Both the position numbers and the translations under genes were made by a program. Below the pieces are notes generated by a model. It saw only the letters and a program-made list of their open reading frames with translations, was not told the origin of the DNA and ran no database searches. A stretch of DNA of 64,000 nt from Candidatus Peregrinibacteria bacterium Gr01-1014_25 (GTDB lineage: Bacteria > Patescibacteriota > Gracilibacteria > Peribacterales > Peribacteraceae): assembly GCA_007376205.1 (NCBI GenBank), contig VMFU01000003.1, forward strand, positions 1-64,000, read 5' to 3'. Below are positions 1 to 8,534 of the stretch, piece by piece. Positions within the stretch are counted from its first letter, which is position 1. Every line of letters begins with the position of its first letter.

Positions 1-30
1 AGGAATTGGCGGCGGTGCACTTTCTTTGTC

Positions 31-65
31 GTCCTTTCTTTGTTGCGGGGAGACAAAGAAAGGAC
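31..65. repeat. Perfect 13-bp inverted repeat, terminator-like
   Basis: GTCCTTTCTTTGT at 31-43 is exactly complementary to ACAAAGAAAGGAC at 53-65 with a 9-nt loop. It may end a transcript arriving from the left, but no U-tract follows on the plus strand. TTTCTTTGT also occurs just before it (21-29). The rest of 1-183 holds nothing else recognisable apart from the promoter of the next gene. Confidence 0.6.
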
Positions 66-183
66 GGGAAGATGTTGAAACTGCCAAGGCAGAACGTGGA
101 GAGGCTGCTATCAGGGGAGGGACGAAGAAGATGTGGAATCAGACACTTTCTTCTTTTCCTCCTTCGCTGCATACTGCCATACC

Positions 184-1050
184 GTGCGCTCCATCGTACG
201 GACGATCCTCGTTTCCGGCCTCTGTGTTTTGACCGCCTGCGGTACGACTGCCGTCGCGCCGCTGCCGCCCGAGGAGGTCTTGCAGCGCGCAACTGACGCC
301 ATTCCCTCGCTCGTTTCCGCGGCATTTTCGCTGGATGCGGAGGTGGGCGGCGTGCTCCCGGGAGCGACGGTCAGCATCCGCGCCAAGGGGAGGCTGCAGG
401 ACGGCGGCCAGCGCCTGTCCCTCGACGGGGCGCTGCGGGTGAAGGGCGGCGACATGCCGCTGGGGTTGGAGGGTGACATCGTCGTCGTCGGTGAACGCGA
501 CGTGTTCGTCCGACTGCGATCGATGGACGAGGGGCCTCTCCGTGACGCCTTTGCGGGGCTTGCGCCGGGCGGGCTGACGGGCGTGTGGTGGCGGGTGCCG
601 TCCACACAGAACGAGGATGCTGCCGCGCCCGAGAGTCCGGATCCGACGCTCCTGCGCCTGCAGGCATCCGTTCTGCGCGTCACGGAAGACCACGGCACTG
701 CGACGATCGACGGTGCTCCGACCTACCACTACGCGGTCGATGTCGACGTCGACAAGCTCCGCACGTATCTCTCCGAAGTCGCGCGCAGCCGCGGAGAGGC
801 GTTCGATGCGGAGGCGTACGAAAAGCAGTGGGCATCTACGCACATCGCCGGTGAAGTCTGGATCGATGCCGAAACGTTCTACCTGCGCAAAATCGCCTGG
901 ACTGCCACCCCGCGCGAGAGCAAGGCATCAGGATTATCCGGCACACTGACAGCGACGTTCAGCGAGCACAACGCCGCAGACCCCATCCTTGTACCGGAGG
1001 ATGCGCGCGATCTGCCGCTCTCCCTGCCTTCCGCATTCCCCGCGACCTGA
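184..1050 (+). CDS. Secreted lipoprotein, LolA/LppX-like fold suspected
   Basis: Predicted lipoprotein of 288 residues. From the GTG at 184 the product begins with a short basic stretch, a hydrophobic segment and the lipobox LTAC-G, so Cys would be lipidated and the protein held on the outer face of the membrane. The body alternates short beta-type segments and resembles LolA/LprAFG-like lipid-binding lipoproteins in length and texture, but no diagnostic motif is visible. I preferred GTG 184 to ATG 133 because it gives a proper signal peptide and because a CATACT -10 (170-175) lies 8 nt upstream. The PKD protein starts 4 nt after its stop, so the two are probably one operon. Confidence 0.6.
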   Translation: MRSIVRTILVSGLCVLTACGTTAVAPLPPEEVLQRATDAIPSLVSAAFSLDAEVGGVLPGATVSIRAKGRLQDGGQRLSLDGALRVKGGDMPLGLEGDIVVVGERDVFVRLRSMDEGPLRDAFAGLAPGGLTGVWWRVPSTQNEDAAAPESPDPTLLRLQASVLRVTEDHGTATIDGAPTYHYAVDVDVDKLRTYLSEVARSRGEAFDAEAYEKQWASTHIAGEVWIDAETFYLRKIAWTATPRESKASGLSGTLTATFSEHNAADPILVPEDARDLPLSLPSAFPAT

Positions 1051-1054
1051 TCAC

Positions 1055-3064
1055 ATGGAGCAACCGCCCGTTCCCGTCGACGGCATCGTCTCTTCCGCGC
1101 CACCGCCTGCGGCCGCTGCTCCCGCGCCGGAGACCAAGAAGCGCGAGGCCGCGGTGAAGCGGTGGAAGATGCTCCTCCCGACGATCGGCGGCGGCGCGAC
1201 GGTGCTCTATCTGCTCTGGGCATTCTTTCTCGTTGCGGTCCTGCCGGACGCCACGGGAAAGCTCAATGCCCTTGTGCCCATCGGCGTGATGAGCGCGGTG
1301 ATCGCCGCGGTGCTGGCCATCGGCGTCGGCGTGCTGGGATTGCAGCGTATCGCCTCGTCGCCCCTGCCGACGGAGAAGCGACAGCGTTCGCTGATTTTCC
1401 TCATTCTGCCGCTCCTGCCCACGCTCGTCGCGAGCGCGGGCATGCCGTTCCTCATCCTCCGCGAACCCGTTCTGTCGATGGAGATCATCCGGCCCACGCT
1501 CGCCGATGATTTCGTCGCGCCGGTCAACGTCACCTACAGCGTCCGCTCGGCGACCGAGACGCTGACCGCGCAGGGACTGCGCGTCGTGAATTACCTGTGG
1601 GATCTGAACGGGGACGGCAAAGCCGATGAAGAGACGGTCGTGCCGGAATTGACCGTCACGTACGACCGCGAGGACGCCTACGCCGCAGCCGTACGCATCG
1701 TTCTCGCCGATGGATCATTTCGTCGGGCGTCCAGGCGCATCGTCATCCGCAGGTCGGTCTTCACGCTTCAGCCCCGCACGCCTCTCATCGAGCGTCCGGT
1801 GTTCTTCGACGTGAGCAACGTCGTGACGGACCAGCAGAGCCTGAAGGAAGTTCAGTGGGATTTCACCGGAGACGGCCAGGTCGACGAAACGACCAAGGAG
1901 CCGCGGGCGACGTTCACATACTTCAAATTGGGCCCTGTGACCGTCTCCGCGACCGTGCTCCTCGCGAACAACACGCAGACGACGTACCAACGGACCATCG
2001 AAGTCGTAGTGCCTCCACCCCTCGCGTTCTCCTCCGCGCTGCTCACCGAGCCGAGGCTACTCATCAGCCCTCCGCCGTTCGGCGTGCGCTTCCGCATCGC
2101 CACGGAGGAGCCCTTGGCGCAGGTCGCCTGGACGTTCGGTGATGGCGCCCAAGGCGAGGGCCAGCAGATCGCCCACACGTACGATGGCAAGGGCGTGTTC
2201 CCCGTGCTCGCGCGCGTCCGCAGCAAGACGGGATCGCTCGTCGAACTCTCGACGCTTGTGCGCGTGTCCGAGTCATTGAGCTTGCCGGACCTGCGGTTTG
2301 ACGGAACGCCGGAAGTGTCCGGAGACACGATCAAAGGCGAGGTGCCTCTGACGCTCTCGCTGCGCCCCCGCACGGCGGTGCCGTTCGTCACGTTCTCCTG
2401 GGAGGCGCCGGAGGCCACGGAGGTCGGTTCCACGGAGGACACGCTGCAGGCGATCTACCGCCGCGACGGCACCTACTCGCTCCACCTCGTCGCGCAGGAC
2501 GCGGAAGATCATGTCTACCGCAAGGTCTATACGATCGAGGTGCAGCCGCGGTCGCGCGATGTTCTCTTCGTCATGCGCCCGGAGAGCGGCGTTGCTCCGT
2601 TGCGGGTCCAATTCGATGCGTCAGAATCGTTCATTCCCGGCCAGGAAATCACGGGGTACGAATGGTCGTTCGGTGATCGGACGCCGTCGCGCACGGGCAG
2701 TGCCCGTGCGGAGCACATGTATCAACAGCCGGGAACGTACGTCGTGGACCTCATCGTGCGGACGGTGAAGGGCGAGGAGTATCGCACGAGCAAGACGATC
2801 GTCGTCCGCCCGCCCATCCTGACGCCATGCATCAGCGCGAGCCGCACCACGCTCAAGGCCGGCGGCGGCGTGCAGTTGAGCAGCGACTGCTCGACGGGTA
2901 CGTGGGACAGCCTCGTGTGGGACTTCGGCGACGGGTCGCAGACGGACGAGAAGAATCCCATCCACATCTTTGAACGGCCGGGTGAGTACACCGTGACGTT
3001 GACGCTGCGCGAGGCGCAGGCGCGCGAAGCGGCGACGACCACGACCATTACCGTTACCGAATAA
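1055..3064 (+). CDS. Membrane-anchored PKD-repeat protein
   Basis: 669 residues. A Pro/Ala-rich cytoplasmic N-terminus is followed by three membrane segments at about 40-62, 73-97 and 111-135, then about 500 residues of tandem beta-sandwich repeats. PKD signatures are visible: DLNGDGKAD, DFTGDGQVD, WTFGDGAQ, WSFGDRTP and WDFGDGSQ, each followed about 20 residues later by a turn such as PGTYVVDL or PGEYTVTL. PKD domains are extracellular interaction or spacer modules, so this is probably a surface adhesin or envelope scaffold. ATG 1055 was chosen because it lies 4 nt after the upstream stop; longer in-frame starts would overlap the lipoprotein gene. No enzymatic domain is seen. Confidence 0.75.
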   Translation: MEQPPVPVDGIVSSAPPPAAAAPAPETKKREAAVKRWKMLLPTIGGGATVLYLLWAFFLVAVLPDATGKLNALVPIGVMSAVIAAVLAIGVGVLGLQRIASSPLPTEKRQRSLIFLILPLLPTLVASAGMPFLILREPVLSMEIIRPTLADDFVAPVNVTYSVRSATETLTAQGLRVVNYLWDLNGDGKADEETVVPELTVTYDREDAYAAAVRIVLADGSFRRASRRIVIRRSVFTLQPRTPLIERPVFFDVSNVVTDQQSLKEVQWDFTGDGQVDETTKEPRATFTYFKLGPVTVSATVLLANNTQTTYQRTIEVVVPPPLAFSSALLTEPRLLISPPPFGVRFRIATEEPLAQVAWTFGDGAQGEGQQIAHTYDGKGVFPVLARVRSKTGSLVELSTLVRVSESLSLPDLRFDGTPEVSGDTIKGEVPLTLSLRPRTAVPFVTFSWEAPEATEVGSTEDTLQAIYRRDGTYSLHLVAQDAEDHVYRKVYTIEVQPRSRDVLFVMRPESGVAPLRVQFDASESFIPGQEITGYEWSFGDRTPSRTGSARAEHMYQQPGTYVVDLIVRTVKGEEYRTSKTIVVRPPILTPCISASRTTLKAGGGVQLSSDCSTGTWDSLVWDFGDGSQTDEKNPIHIFERPGEYTVTLTLREAQAREAATTTTITVTE

Positions 3065-3067
3065 CCT

Positions 3068-3154
3068 ATGTCGCAGCAGAAAGTCTTCCGCACTCTGGCG
3101 ATCCTCGGCATTATCGGCATCCTCCTCACGGCGATTCTGCCGATGTTTGCCTAG
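3068..3154 (+). CDS. 28-residue single-pass membrane microprotein
   Basis: ATG 3068 follows the PKD stop by 3 nt and opens a 28-codon frame ending at TAG 3154. The product starts with a short basic head (SQQKVFR) followed by about 20 hydrophobic residues (Leu/Ile/Gly-rich) ending in PMFA, so it is a single membrane helix. Its tight position between the PKD gene and the truB promoter argues that it is translated. Function unknown; it may assist insertion or stability of the PKD protein. Confidence 0.5.
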   Translation: MSQQKVFRTLAILGIIGILLTAILPMFA

Positions 3155-3175
3155 CCGAAAAGCTATACTCAACGC

Positions 3176-4036
3176 ATGCGTCACGGGTTCCTCCTCCTCC
3201 GGAAGCCCAAGGGGCCGACGAGCCATGATGTCGTGGCCATTGTCCGCCGTGCCCTTGGCGAGAAGGACATCGGCCACCTGGGAACGCTCGATCCCGCGGC
3301 AACGGGCTTGTTGGTCCTTGCGGTGGGGGCGAAGGCGCTCAAGGTCGTCGAGCTCTTCAACGACCTCCCGAAGGAATACGTCGCCGGCGTGCGGTTCGGT
3401 GCCGTCAGTTCGACGTACGATGGCGAAGGCGTGATCGAGAATGTCCCTCCCCGTGCGGGGTGGATTCCGCCGGACCCGGTTGAGTTGCGACGCCGTATCG
3501 AGGAGCGCTTCCTCGGAAGCGTGCAGCAGGTGCCTCCGGCCTTCTCGGCGATCAAGGTGGCTGGCCAGACGGCCCATCGCGCCGCGCGCAGGGGCAAGCC
3601 GCTCGACCTGCCGCCACGGCACGTGGAGATCGCCCGCTGCGACATCGAAGCCTATGCCTACCCCGACCTCACGTTGCGCGTCGCCTGCAGCTCCGGGACG
3701 TACATCCGCTCCCTCGCGCACGACCTGGGCCAGGTGCTCCGGTGCGGCGCGTACCTCTCATCGTTGGACCGCACGCGTGTGGGGCAATGGTCCGTCGACG
3801 CGGCGTATGCGCCGGACGGCGTCGCATGGGCGAACGTTCTGCCGCTCAAGGACGTCTTGGCCGGTTTCCCCCGCATCGACCTGTCCGATGCCGAGGCGGA
3901 GGACATCCGCCATGGCCGCGTGATCAGCCGCGAACTGAAGGGCGACGTGATCGCATGGCACGAGGAATTGCCTTTTGCGATTATTGTCCCTGCGAGAGAC
4001 GGCTCGCGCGCGGCGCGGCCAAGGAAGGTATTTTGA
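3176..4036 (+). CDS. truB: tRNA pseudouridine-55 synthase TruB
   Basis: 286 residues. TruB converts U55 of the tRNA T-loop to pseudouridine. The N-terminal motif HLGTLDPAATG carries the catalytic Asp (about residue 39); KPKGPTSHDVV and the later CSSGTYIRSLAHDLG block are family hallmarks. Length is normal for a TruB with a short PUA-like tail. The start is set by a TATACT -10 at 3164-3169 exactly 6 nt before the ATG, which predicts a leaderless transcript. The gene is followed by a strong hairpin and a convergent small gene. Confidence 0.95.
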   Translation: MRHGFLLLRKPKGPTSHDVVAIVRRALGEKDIGHLGTLDPAATGLLVLAVGAKALKVVELFNDLPKEYVAGVRFGAVSSTYDGEGVIENVPPRAGWIPPDPVELRRRIEERFLGSVQQVPPAFSAIKVAGQTAHRAARRGKPLDLPPRHVEIARCDIEAYAYPDLTLRVACSSGTYIRSLAHDLGQVLRCGAYLSSLDRTRVGQWSVDAAYAPDGVAWANVLPLKDVLAGFPRIDLSDAEAEDIRHGRVISRELKGDVIAWHEELPFAIIVPARDGSRAARPRKVF

Positions 4037-4038
4037 AA

Positions 4039-4066
4039 ATGCGCGGCCCCCTGGGGGGCCGCGCAT
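4039..4066. terminator. 12-bp perfect hairpin between convergent genes
   Basis: ATGCGCGGCCCC (4039-4050) pairs perfectly with GGGGCCGCGCAT (4055-4066) around a 4-nt loop. It lies 2 nt after truB and 2 nt before the end of the convergent small gene. Read on the minus strand it is followed by an ATTTTC tract, so it best fits a terminator for the minus gene, possibly serving both. Confidence 0.65.
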
Positions 4067-4068
4067 GA

Positions 4069-4197
4069 CTACCGGAGCTTCGCGTGCTCCGCGAGCGCAA
4101 TGAGCAAAATCCATACGCCCCCGAGGAGAAGACATCCTACAATCGATACGGTCCATTTTGCGTCGACGTCTAGCGTCTTCCACCATCGGCGAACCAT
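4069..4197 (-). CDS. Small single-pass membrane protein, unknown
   Basis: 42 residues from the ATG at 4197: a basic/aromatic head (MVRRWWKTLDVDAKW) and one membrane helix (TVSIVGCLLLGGVWILLIALA). The start is set by a strong Shine-Dalgarno GGAGG (4205-4209 on the minus strand) 7 nt upstream, one of very few in the window; a TATGAT -10 lies at 4258-4263. A longer frame reaching 4305 exists but has no comparable signal. Function unknown. Confidence 0.5.
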   Translation of the reverse strand: MVRRWWKTLDVDAKWTVSIVGCLLLGGVWILLIALAEHAKLR

Positions 4198-4362
4198 ACG
4201 TAGTCCTCCAAGGATCAACGGTCCGGCGTCACGAGCGTGACAATCTCCGGTACGTGTATCATACCATGATCTCTCTCCCATTGCACGGCCTGCATGATGA
4301 TCCATGAATAAGCCAGTTAGCGCTTGTCCGCGTCAGCAAGCATTGTTACGCTTCGTTGTACC

Positions 4363-4438
4363 GGGTCGGTAGCTCAGCTGGTAGAGCAGTTGGCTCTTAA
4401 CCAATTGGTCGTGGGTTCAAGTCCCACCCGACCCACCA
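4363..4438 (+). tRNA. tRNA-Lys (CUU)
   Basis: A full cloverleaf can be folded: acceptor GGGTCGG pairs with CCGACCC, the anticodon loop is CTCTTAA giving anticodon CUU (Lys), and the T-arm is GTGGG-TTCAAGT-CCCAC. The discriminator is A and CCA is encoded (4436-4438). Confidence 0.97.
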
Positions 4439-4446
4439 TTACCCTC

Positions 4447-4827
4447 TCACATCTCTTCCTCCGCCGAGTGTGCGGCGAAGAGGCTGAATTGCACCAATGC
4501 CTCGTTGGTCGGGTTTGCGGGAAGCTGGTGCACGTCGAAAGTCTCCCATCCGTCGCCGAAGATTTCCAATTCGAGGAGGGTTTCGCAGTCGCCGAGCTCG
4601 AAATCGAAGGCCTCCGGCGTCCCCACAATGAGCTGCACGCGGTCGATGGGCATGTGCAGCAGGCACGCGCTGATGCGCTCGGCGTGGATCTCGCAGAATG
4701 CCAGAACCCGTCCGACGACTTCCAGCTCAAACTGCTCCATCGTCTTCCCCGCGTTCCTCAAAAAATCTGCGAATACGCTGCTATCGCGCTCGACGAGATC
4801 GGACAGCGGGGCTCCGTACTCGTTCAT
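4447..4827 (-). CDS. Hypothetical acidic cytoplasmic protein
   Basis: 126 residues, acidic, without signal peptide or membrane helix. I do not recognise the family. The start is supported by a TAGAAT -10 (4834-4839) exactly 6 nt upstream of the ATG, as expected for a leaderless mRNA. It stands alone between tRNA-Lys and the VanW gene. Confidence 0.6.
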   Translation of the reverse strand: MNEYGAPLSDLVERDSSVFADFLRNAGKTMEQFELEVVGRVLAFCEIHAERISACLLHMPIDRVQLIVGTPEAFDFELGDCETLLELEIFGDGWETFDVHQLPANPTNEALVQFSLFAAHSAEEEM

Positions 4828-4844
4828 GAGGGGATTCTACACCT

Positions 4845-6257
4845 TCACTGTACGACTGGTGCGGCGCTGTGGAAGACCTCCATGCCGTGATCGCCGGTCG
4901 GGAATTCGCTCACCAGTTTCTTCGGATACGGCTTCACGTACTGCGACACGATCGTGTTCACGGTCTCGGAACTGTCCGCGTGGCGGATACGCTGGATCCA
5001 GGCGATTTCGCTCCCCTTGAGCGGACGAACCGTGCCGGCCTTCGTGTGCACGATGAGATCGGCCGGCGCGGTCTGCGGGAAGTATGGCCCTTCGAGCGTC
5101 ACAGTGCGCCCGTCGTCGATACCGTAGATGTCGACGATGCCGTCATTGTTGATGGTGCGTGATGCGATCAGCAACGGGCCCGGTGTGTCGTTGGTGAACG
5201 TCAGGTCCTGGTGACCGGGGAATACCGTCGCATCCAGGCCGACGCCGTACGCCTTGTAGTACGTGACGTAGAGGCTGTGGTTCTTGCGTTTGTCGATGGG
5301 CAGGCCGGCGGCGAGTGCCGCGCGGTACACGGTCGTTGCAACTTGGCACAGGCCGCCCCCGACGATGGGACGCAGATCCGTTCCGTTGAAGATCGCCAGC
5401 GCCTCAAGCCAGCCTCGACCCTGGGATACCGGCCCGATCGTTTCATTGAAGGAGAAGGACGTGCCGCTCGGCACGACCGTTCCATCCACGCGTTCATCCA
5501 GGCCCTTGCGGATGTTTACGATCCGTCCGTATGGGGAGTTTTTGAAGTTGGAGAGCCCCGTGGCGATGCGCGTCAACGTGATGGCACGTCCTTCCTGCAT
5601 GATCTGAACCGTGCCGCGCTCCAGCGTGACATGAATGTTTGCCTCCGGCTCGCCCGTCTGCAATGCGGTGGCGATGATCGCCGCGGCTTGGGGGATGTCG
5701 ATGTGCAGTCCGTCTTGCGGCTGACCGTCCAGCATCGCCCGCAGGAGAGCATCGTTGCTGTCGTGCGAGGAGAGAACGGCCGTCGCATGGACGGCGGGGC
5801 GCACGATGTCCGCGAGCATGCCCTCGAGCGTCCGCTGTATCTTCGCTTGGTCGACGATGTACCGTGCCCCGCTTCCGTCGCTGACCAGCGTCAGCCACGA
5901 GTGCTCAAGCGTCATGGCCTGGGGCGCGGGCAGAGGAACGGAGAGGGGAACGGCGGTCTCGGCGCGGAAGGCGACGGTCACCGTGCGTCCCAAAAGAGAC
6001 GCGCGCTGTTCCAGGGCGCTGGCGAGCGCGCCTGCCTGCGGAGCGTAGCCCGAGCGATGCAAGAGGTGGCGCCGCAGAGCCTCGGCCTGGCTGCGGAGGA
6101 GCACAGACGCACTCCGCGGTCCGTTTTCGTCCAGGCTGCTTGCGCGCAGATTCGCGGAGACAGAGGTGTACGGCGCGGTGGCTGCGATGGCAAATGCGGC
6201 AACGACGAACAATCCGAATGTTGCGAGCGGCAGTGTGTGTATGGTCAATCGGCGCAT
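4845..6257 (-). CDS. VanW family exported protein
   Basis: 470 residues. An N-terminal hydrophobic segment (signal peptide or anchor, about residues 7-30) precedes a roughly 200-residue region resembling the putative peptidoglycan-binding domain that often precedes VanW. The C-terminal half is a VanW domain: NIRKGLDERVDGTVVPSGTSFSFNETIGP, then GGGLCQVATTVYRAAL with the invariant Cys, then NHSLYVTYYKAYGVGLDATVF. VanW proteins are linked to cell-wall or glycopeptide resistance loci; the biochemical role is unknown. I chose ATG 6257 because the signal segment starts there; a good promoter lies at 6283-6310. Confidence 0.85.
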   Translation of the reverse strand: MRRLTIHTLPLATFGLFVVAAFAIAATAPYTSVSANLRASSLDENGPRSASVLLRSQAEALRRHLLHRSGYAPQAGALASALEQRASLLGRTVTVAFRAETAVPLSVPLPAPQAMTLEHSWLTLVSDGSGARYIVDQAKIQRTLEGMLADIVRPAVHATAVLSSHDSNDALLRAMLDGQPQDGLHIDIPQAAAIIATALQTGEPEANIHVTLERGTVQIMQEGRAITLTRIATGLSNFKNSPYGRIVNIRKGLDERVDGTVVPSGTSFSFNETIGPVSQGRGWLEALAIFNGTDLRPIVGGGLCQVATTVYRAALAAGLPIDKRKNHSLYVTYYKAYGVGLDATVFPGHQDLTFTNDTPGPLLIASRTINNDGIVDIYGIDDGRTVTLEGPYFPQTAPADLIVHTKAGTVRPLKGSEIAWIQRIRHADSSETVNTIVSQYVKPYPKKLVSEFPTGDHGMEVFHSAAPVVQ

Positions 6258-6282
6258 GTGATTGTGTGAGTGTTCGATGAAT

Positions 6283-6310
6283 ATTATACAATATTTGTTA
6301 ATAAATGCAA
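6283..6310 (-). promoter_or_regulatory. Sigma-70-type promoter of the VanW gene
   Basis: On the minus strand TTGCAT (6305-6310), a 16-nt spacer and TATAAT (6283-6288) precede the VanW ATG by 25 nt. Confidence 0.65.
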
Positions 6311-6453
6311 TACACTCCCATCCTTCCGCAATGAGATGAGGAGCCATCGAGAGGCTGGGCAGCGATAGGTTGGGGAGAGGTGCTGTCATAGATGTCTGCA
6401 CCTATTGAGACGTACCGCCGCACTTTTTGTGACAGAAAGCCGTAGCGCACAGT

Positions 6454-6488
6454 AAAAACCATGGGGCGGCACGTGAGGTGCCCCATGG
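6454..6488 (-). terminator. Intrinsic terminator of the LPQTG gene
   Basis: An inverted repeat CCATGGGGC...GCCCCATGG (6459-6488) is followed on the minus strand by a run of five T (complement of 6454-6458). It lies 21 nt after the stop of the 6510-7922 gene. Confidence 0.75.
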
Positions 6489-6509
6489 AGTGTGCTATGC
6501 AATCGATCA

Positions 6510-7922
6510 TTACTGGGCCATGGCCTTGCGCTGCCTGCGGACGGCGAATGCCGCCAGTCCCGCAATGGCGATCAGCGCGACGACGTCCAGCGCCATGCCG
6601 GTCTGCGGCAGCTGGCGCATCACGCCGATGTTCACGCTGTCCGAACGCTTGTGCATGTCGAGGCCGGCGACATCCGCGCCGCTGACCTGGGCGCTGACGC
6701 CCAGCGACGAGCCATGTGCCGCGCCCGGTTTCACGGCGAGAACGAAGGAGCCCTGCCACGTGTCGCCCGCCGAGAGGCCGGCGATGCGCCAAACCACTTC
6801 GCCCGCCGCGATCTCGTCGGCGTTCATGCCGTCGCTGACCGTGGCGAGGGAGGGATCGGACTGGGCGGTCACGATGAGGTTCTCCAGCGTCTTCCCCGAG
6901 GTGTTGCGCAGGGCGACCGTCATGTTCACCGTGCCTCCCGCCAGGACCTCGGAGCGATCCGAGGACATGCGGAAGATGAGGGAGTTGATATCGGGTTCCG
7001 GTGACGGAGCCGGAGCGGGCGGCGTCGTGCGCGCAACGATCGTGGTTGCGTCCGTGTCCTCCGAGTCGCCTACGGCGACACTGGCGAGCAGCGTCCTGCC
7101 GACCGGCGCGCCGTCGCGGACACCGATGATGTAGACGAATTCCTTGGAGTCATTCGCGGCGATGATGACCTTGCGCCAGCGGACGTTGCGGCCGTCCCAC
7201 GTTCCGCCGTCCGTCGCGGAGAGGAAATCACCGTAGATGGGCATGGAAGCAGACACCTGGACGTTCGTCGCAGCGTGCGCCGACGCGTTGCGGACGACGA
7301 TGTGGTACGTCAGCATCCCGCCGGGGGCGACCTCCGTCTCGCCGTCCGTGATCGTCGCCGTCAGCGCGGGCGGAGGATTGCCGCCGCTGGAGACGATGCT
7401 CATGTCGGTCGTCGACAGGTTCGACGCCGTCAGGCGCGCGATGACCGCGGCGCCGTTGGGCGTGTGGTCGACCACACGGGCGGTGAAGGTGATAACCTTC
7501 TCCTCGCCGGCCTTGAAATCCATGGTCTTCCACCGCAGGTTGCGGCTGTCGAGCACTTCGGCGGAGGCGGGAGGATCGACGAGGTACGTCAGGTTCGAGA
7601 GCGACACGCGCACGGACGACACGAAGGCTTCCGTGAGGTTGTTCTTGATGCGCATCGTGTACGTCATGAGCTCCCCGCGTGCGACGTATTGGTTGCCGTC
7701 GGTCAGGCTCAAGGAGAGATCGACGCGCGTCGGACGCTCAAGGTCGTCGATGCGCGAATCGCAATCCGGATCGGCCGGATAGTCGACGAAACCGTCGCGG
7801 TCGTTGTCCATGGCATCGGCGCACTCGGTGGCGCGGGCAAATGCTGCGGACGTCCACAGCGAGGCATTCGGCGCCATGAGGAGCGCCAGGACGAGGAGGG
7901 GAACCAGACGACGTGTCGCCAT
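6510..7922 (-). CDS. Surface protein: Ca-repeat, DUF11 repeats, LPQTG tail
   Basis: 470 residues. Signal peptide (about 1-28), one Cys-bounded aspartate-rich unit (CADAMDNDRDGFVDYPADPDC), then three DUF11/CARDB-like beta-sandwich repeats (GELMTYTMRIKN, GGMLTYHIVVRN, GGTVNMTVALRN). The end is RQLPQTG, a hydrophobic helix and a basic tail (RRQRKAMAQ): the layout of a sortase substrate of the LPXTG type. No sortase gene is in the window. Paralogues lie at 55792-57237 and 57310-59169. No Shine-Dalgarno; a TATAAA -10 (7954-7959) and a 31-nt pyrimidine-rich stretch precede the ATG. Confidence 0.8.
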   Translation of the reverse strand: MATRRLVPLLVLALLMAPNASLWTSAAFARATECADAMDNDRDGFVDYPADPDCDSRIDDLERPTRVDLSLSLTDGNQYVARGELMTYTMRIKNNLTEAFVSSVRVSLSNLTYLVDPPASAEVLDSRNLRWKTMDFKAGEEKVITFTARVVDHTPNGAAVIARLTASNLSTTDMSIVSSGGNPPPALTATITDGETEVAPGGMLTYHIVVRNASAHAATNVQVSASMPIYGDFLSATDGGTWDGRNVRWRKVIIAANDSKEFVYIIGVRDGAPVGRTLLASVAVGDSEDTDATTIVARTTPPAPAPSPEPDINSLIFRMSSDRSEVLAGGTVNMTVALRNTSGKTLENLIVTAQSDPSLATVSDGMNADEIAAGEVVWRIAGLSAGDTWQGSFVLAVKPGAAHGSSLGVSAQVSGADVAGLDMHKRSDSVNIGVMRQLPQTGMALDVVALIAIAGLAAFAVRRQRKAMAQ

Positions 7923-7959
7923 AGAAGAGGAGGGGAGAGACAAAAAGGAGATGTTTATA
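7923..7959 (-). promoter_or_regulatory. Promoter and pyrimidine-rich leader of LPQTG gene
   Basis: TATAAA (-10) at 7954-7959 is followed by 31 nt up to the ATG containing TCTCCTTTTT and TCTCCCCTCC and almost no purines. The same length and a closely similar sequence precede the paralogue at 59169. Confidence 0.55.
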
Positions 7960-8068
7960 CAATAAAGCATAGGTAGTTGTAAAGTATTGCGTCTATGTGA
8001 CGCATTCTTGGCCAAAATGGGCTATTTTGCCGGAAGAACGCATCAAACTCGCACTCTGAATCTATTCC

Positions 8069-8302
8069 TCACGGTAGAGCAGCATTCAATCTGTTGTAGA
8101 TTGTCTTCGGGGACAAACCCAATATGGTTGCAGCCGCCGCCTTGTCGCCCCCCACAAAATCCAGCACTTCTTCCAAAAGAAGCATCTTTACGCTCTCCTC
8201 TATTCCCTTGGACTGTCGGCCGATCACGACATCGATACAAATATGTCGCGTTTCATTGTCTGGAGAATCAACGGCGGGAAGAAGACGCACCCCTTCACTC
8301 AT
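8069..8302 (-). CDS. Fis-type helix-turn-helix DNA-binding protein
   Basis: 77 residues from ATG 8302. The C-terminal 40 residues (LLLEEVLDFVGGDKAAAATILGLSPKTIYNRLNAA) match the Fis/NtrC C-terminal helix-turn-helix pattern (EALxxxxGNxxxAAxxLGIxxxTLYxKL). The N-terminus is short and lacks receiver or AAA domains, so it is a stand-alone DNA-binding protein, likely dimeric. A longer frame reading through tRNA-Phe was discarded. Targets unknown; the LPQTG gene is next on the same strand. Confidence 0.75.
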   Translation of the reverse strand: MSEGVRLLPAVDSPDNETRHICIDVVIGRQSKGIEESVKMLLLEEVLDFVGGDKAAAATILGLSPKTIYNRLNAALP

Positions 8303-8337
8303 AATCGGAATTTTCCATATATTTCGTAGAACGTCAA

Positions 8338-8413
8338 TGGTGGCCCAGGCCGGGATCGAACCGGCGACACCTCGCTCTTCAGGCGAGTGCTCTACCAGCT
8401 GAGCTACCGGGCC
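8338..8413 (-). tRNA. tRNA-Phe (GAA)
   Basis: On the minus strand acceptor GGCCCGG pairs with CTGGGCC (one G-U), the anticodon loop is CTGAAGA giving GAA (Phe), and the T-arm is GCCGG-TTCGATC-CCGGC. CCA is encoded (complement of 8338-8340). Confidence 0.97.
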
Positions 8414-8534
8414 ACGAGACGCGAAGATTCTACCATGCTCATTTGTGCAGGAGCCAGAGGCGTGCGTTTCCCTGTTAAGGAAATGCAAGGGGGAGCGTCT
8501 CCACAGGCATCTCTATTTCTTTCCCTCTTGTTCT

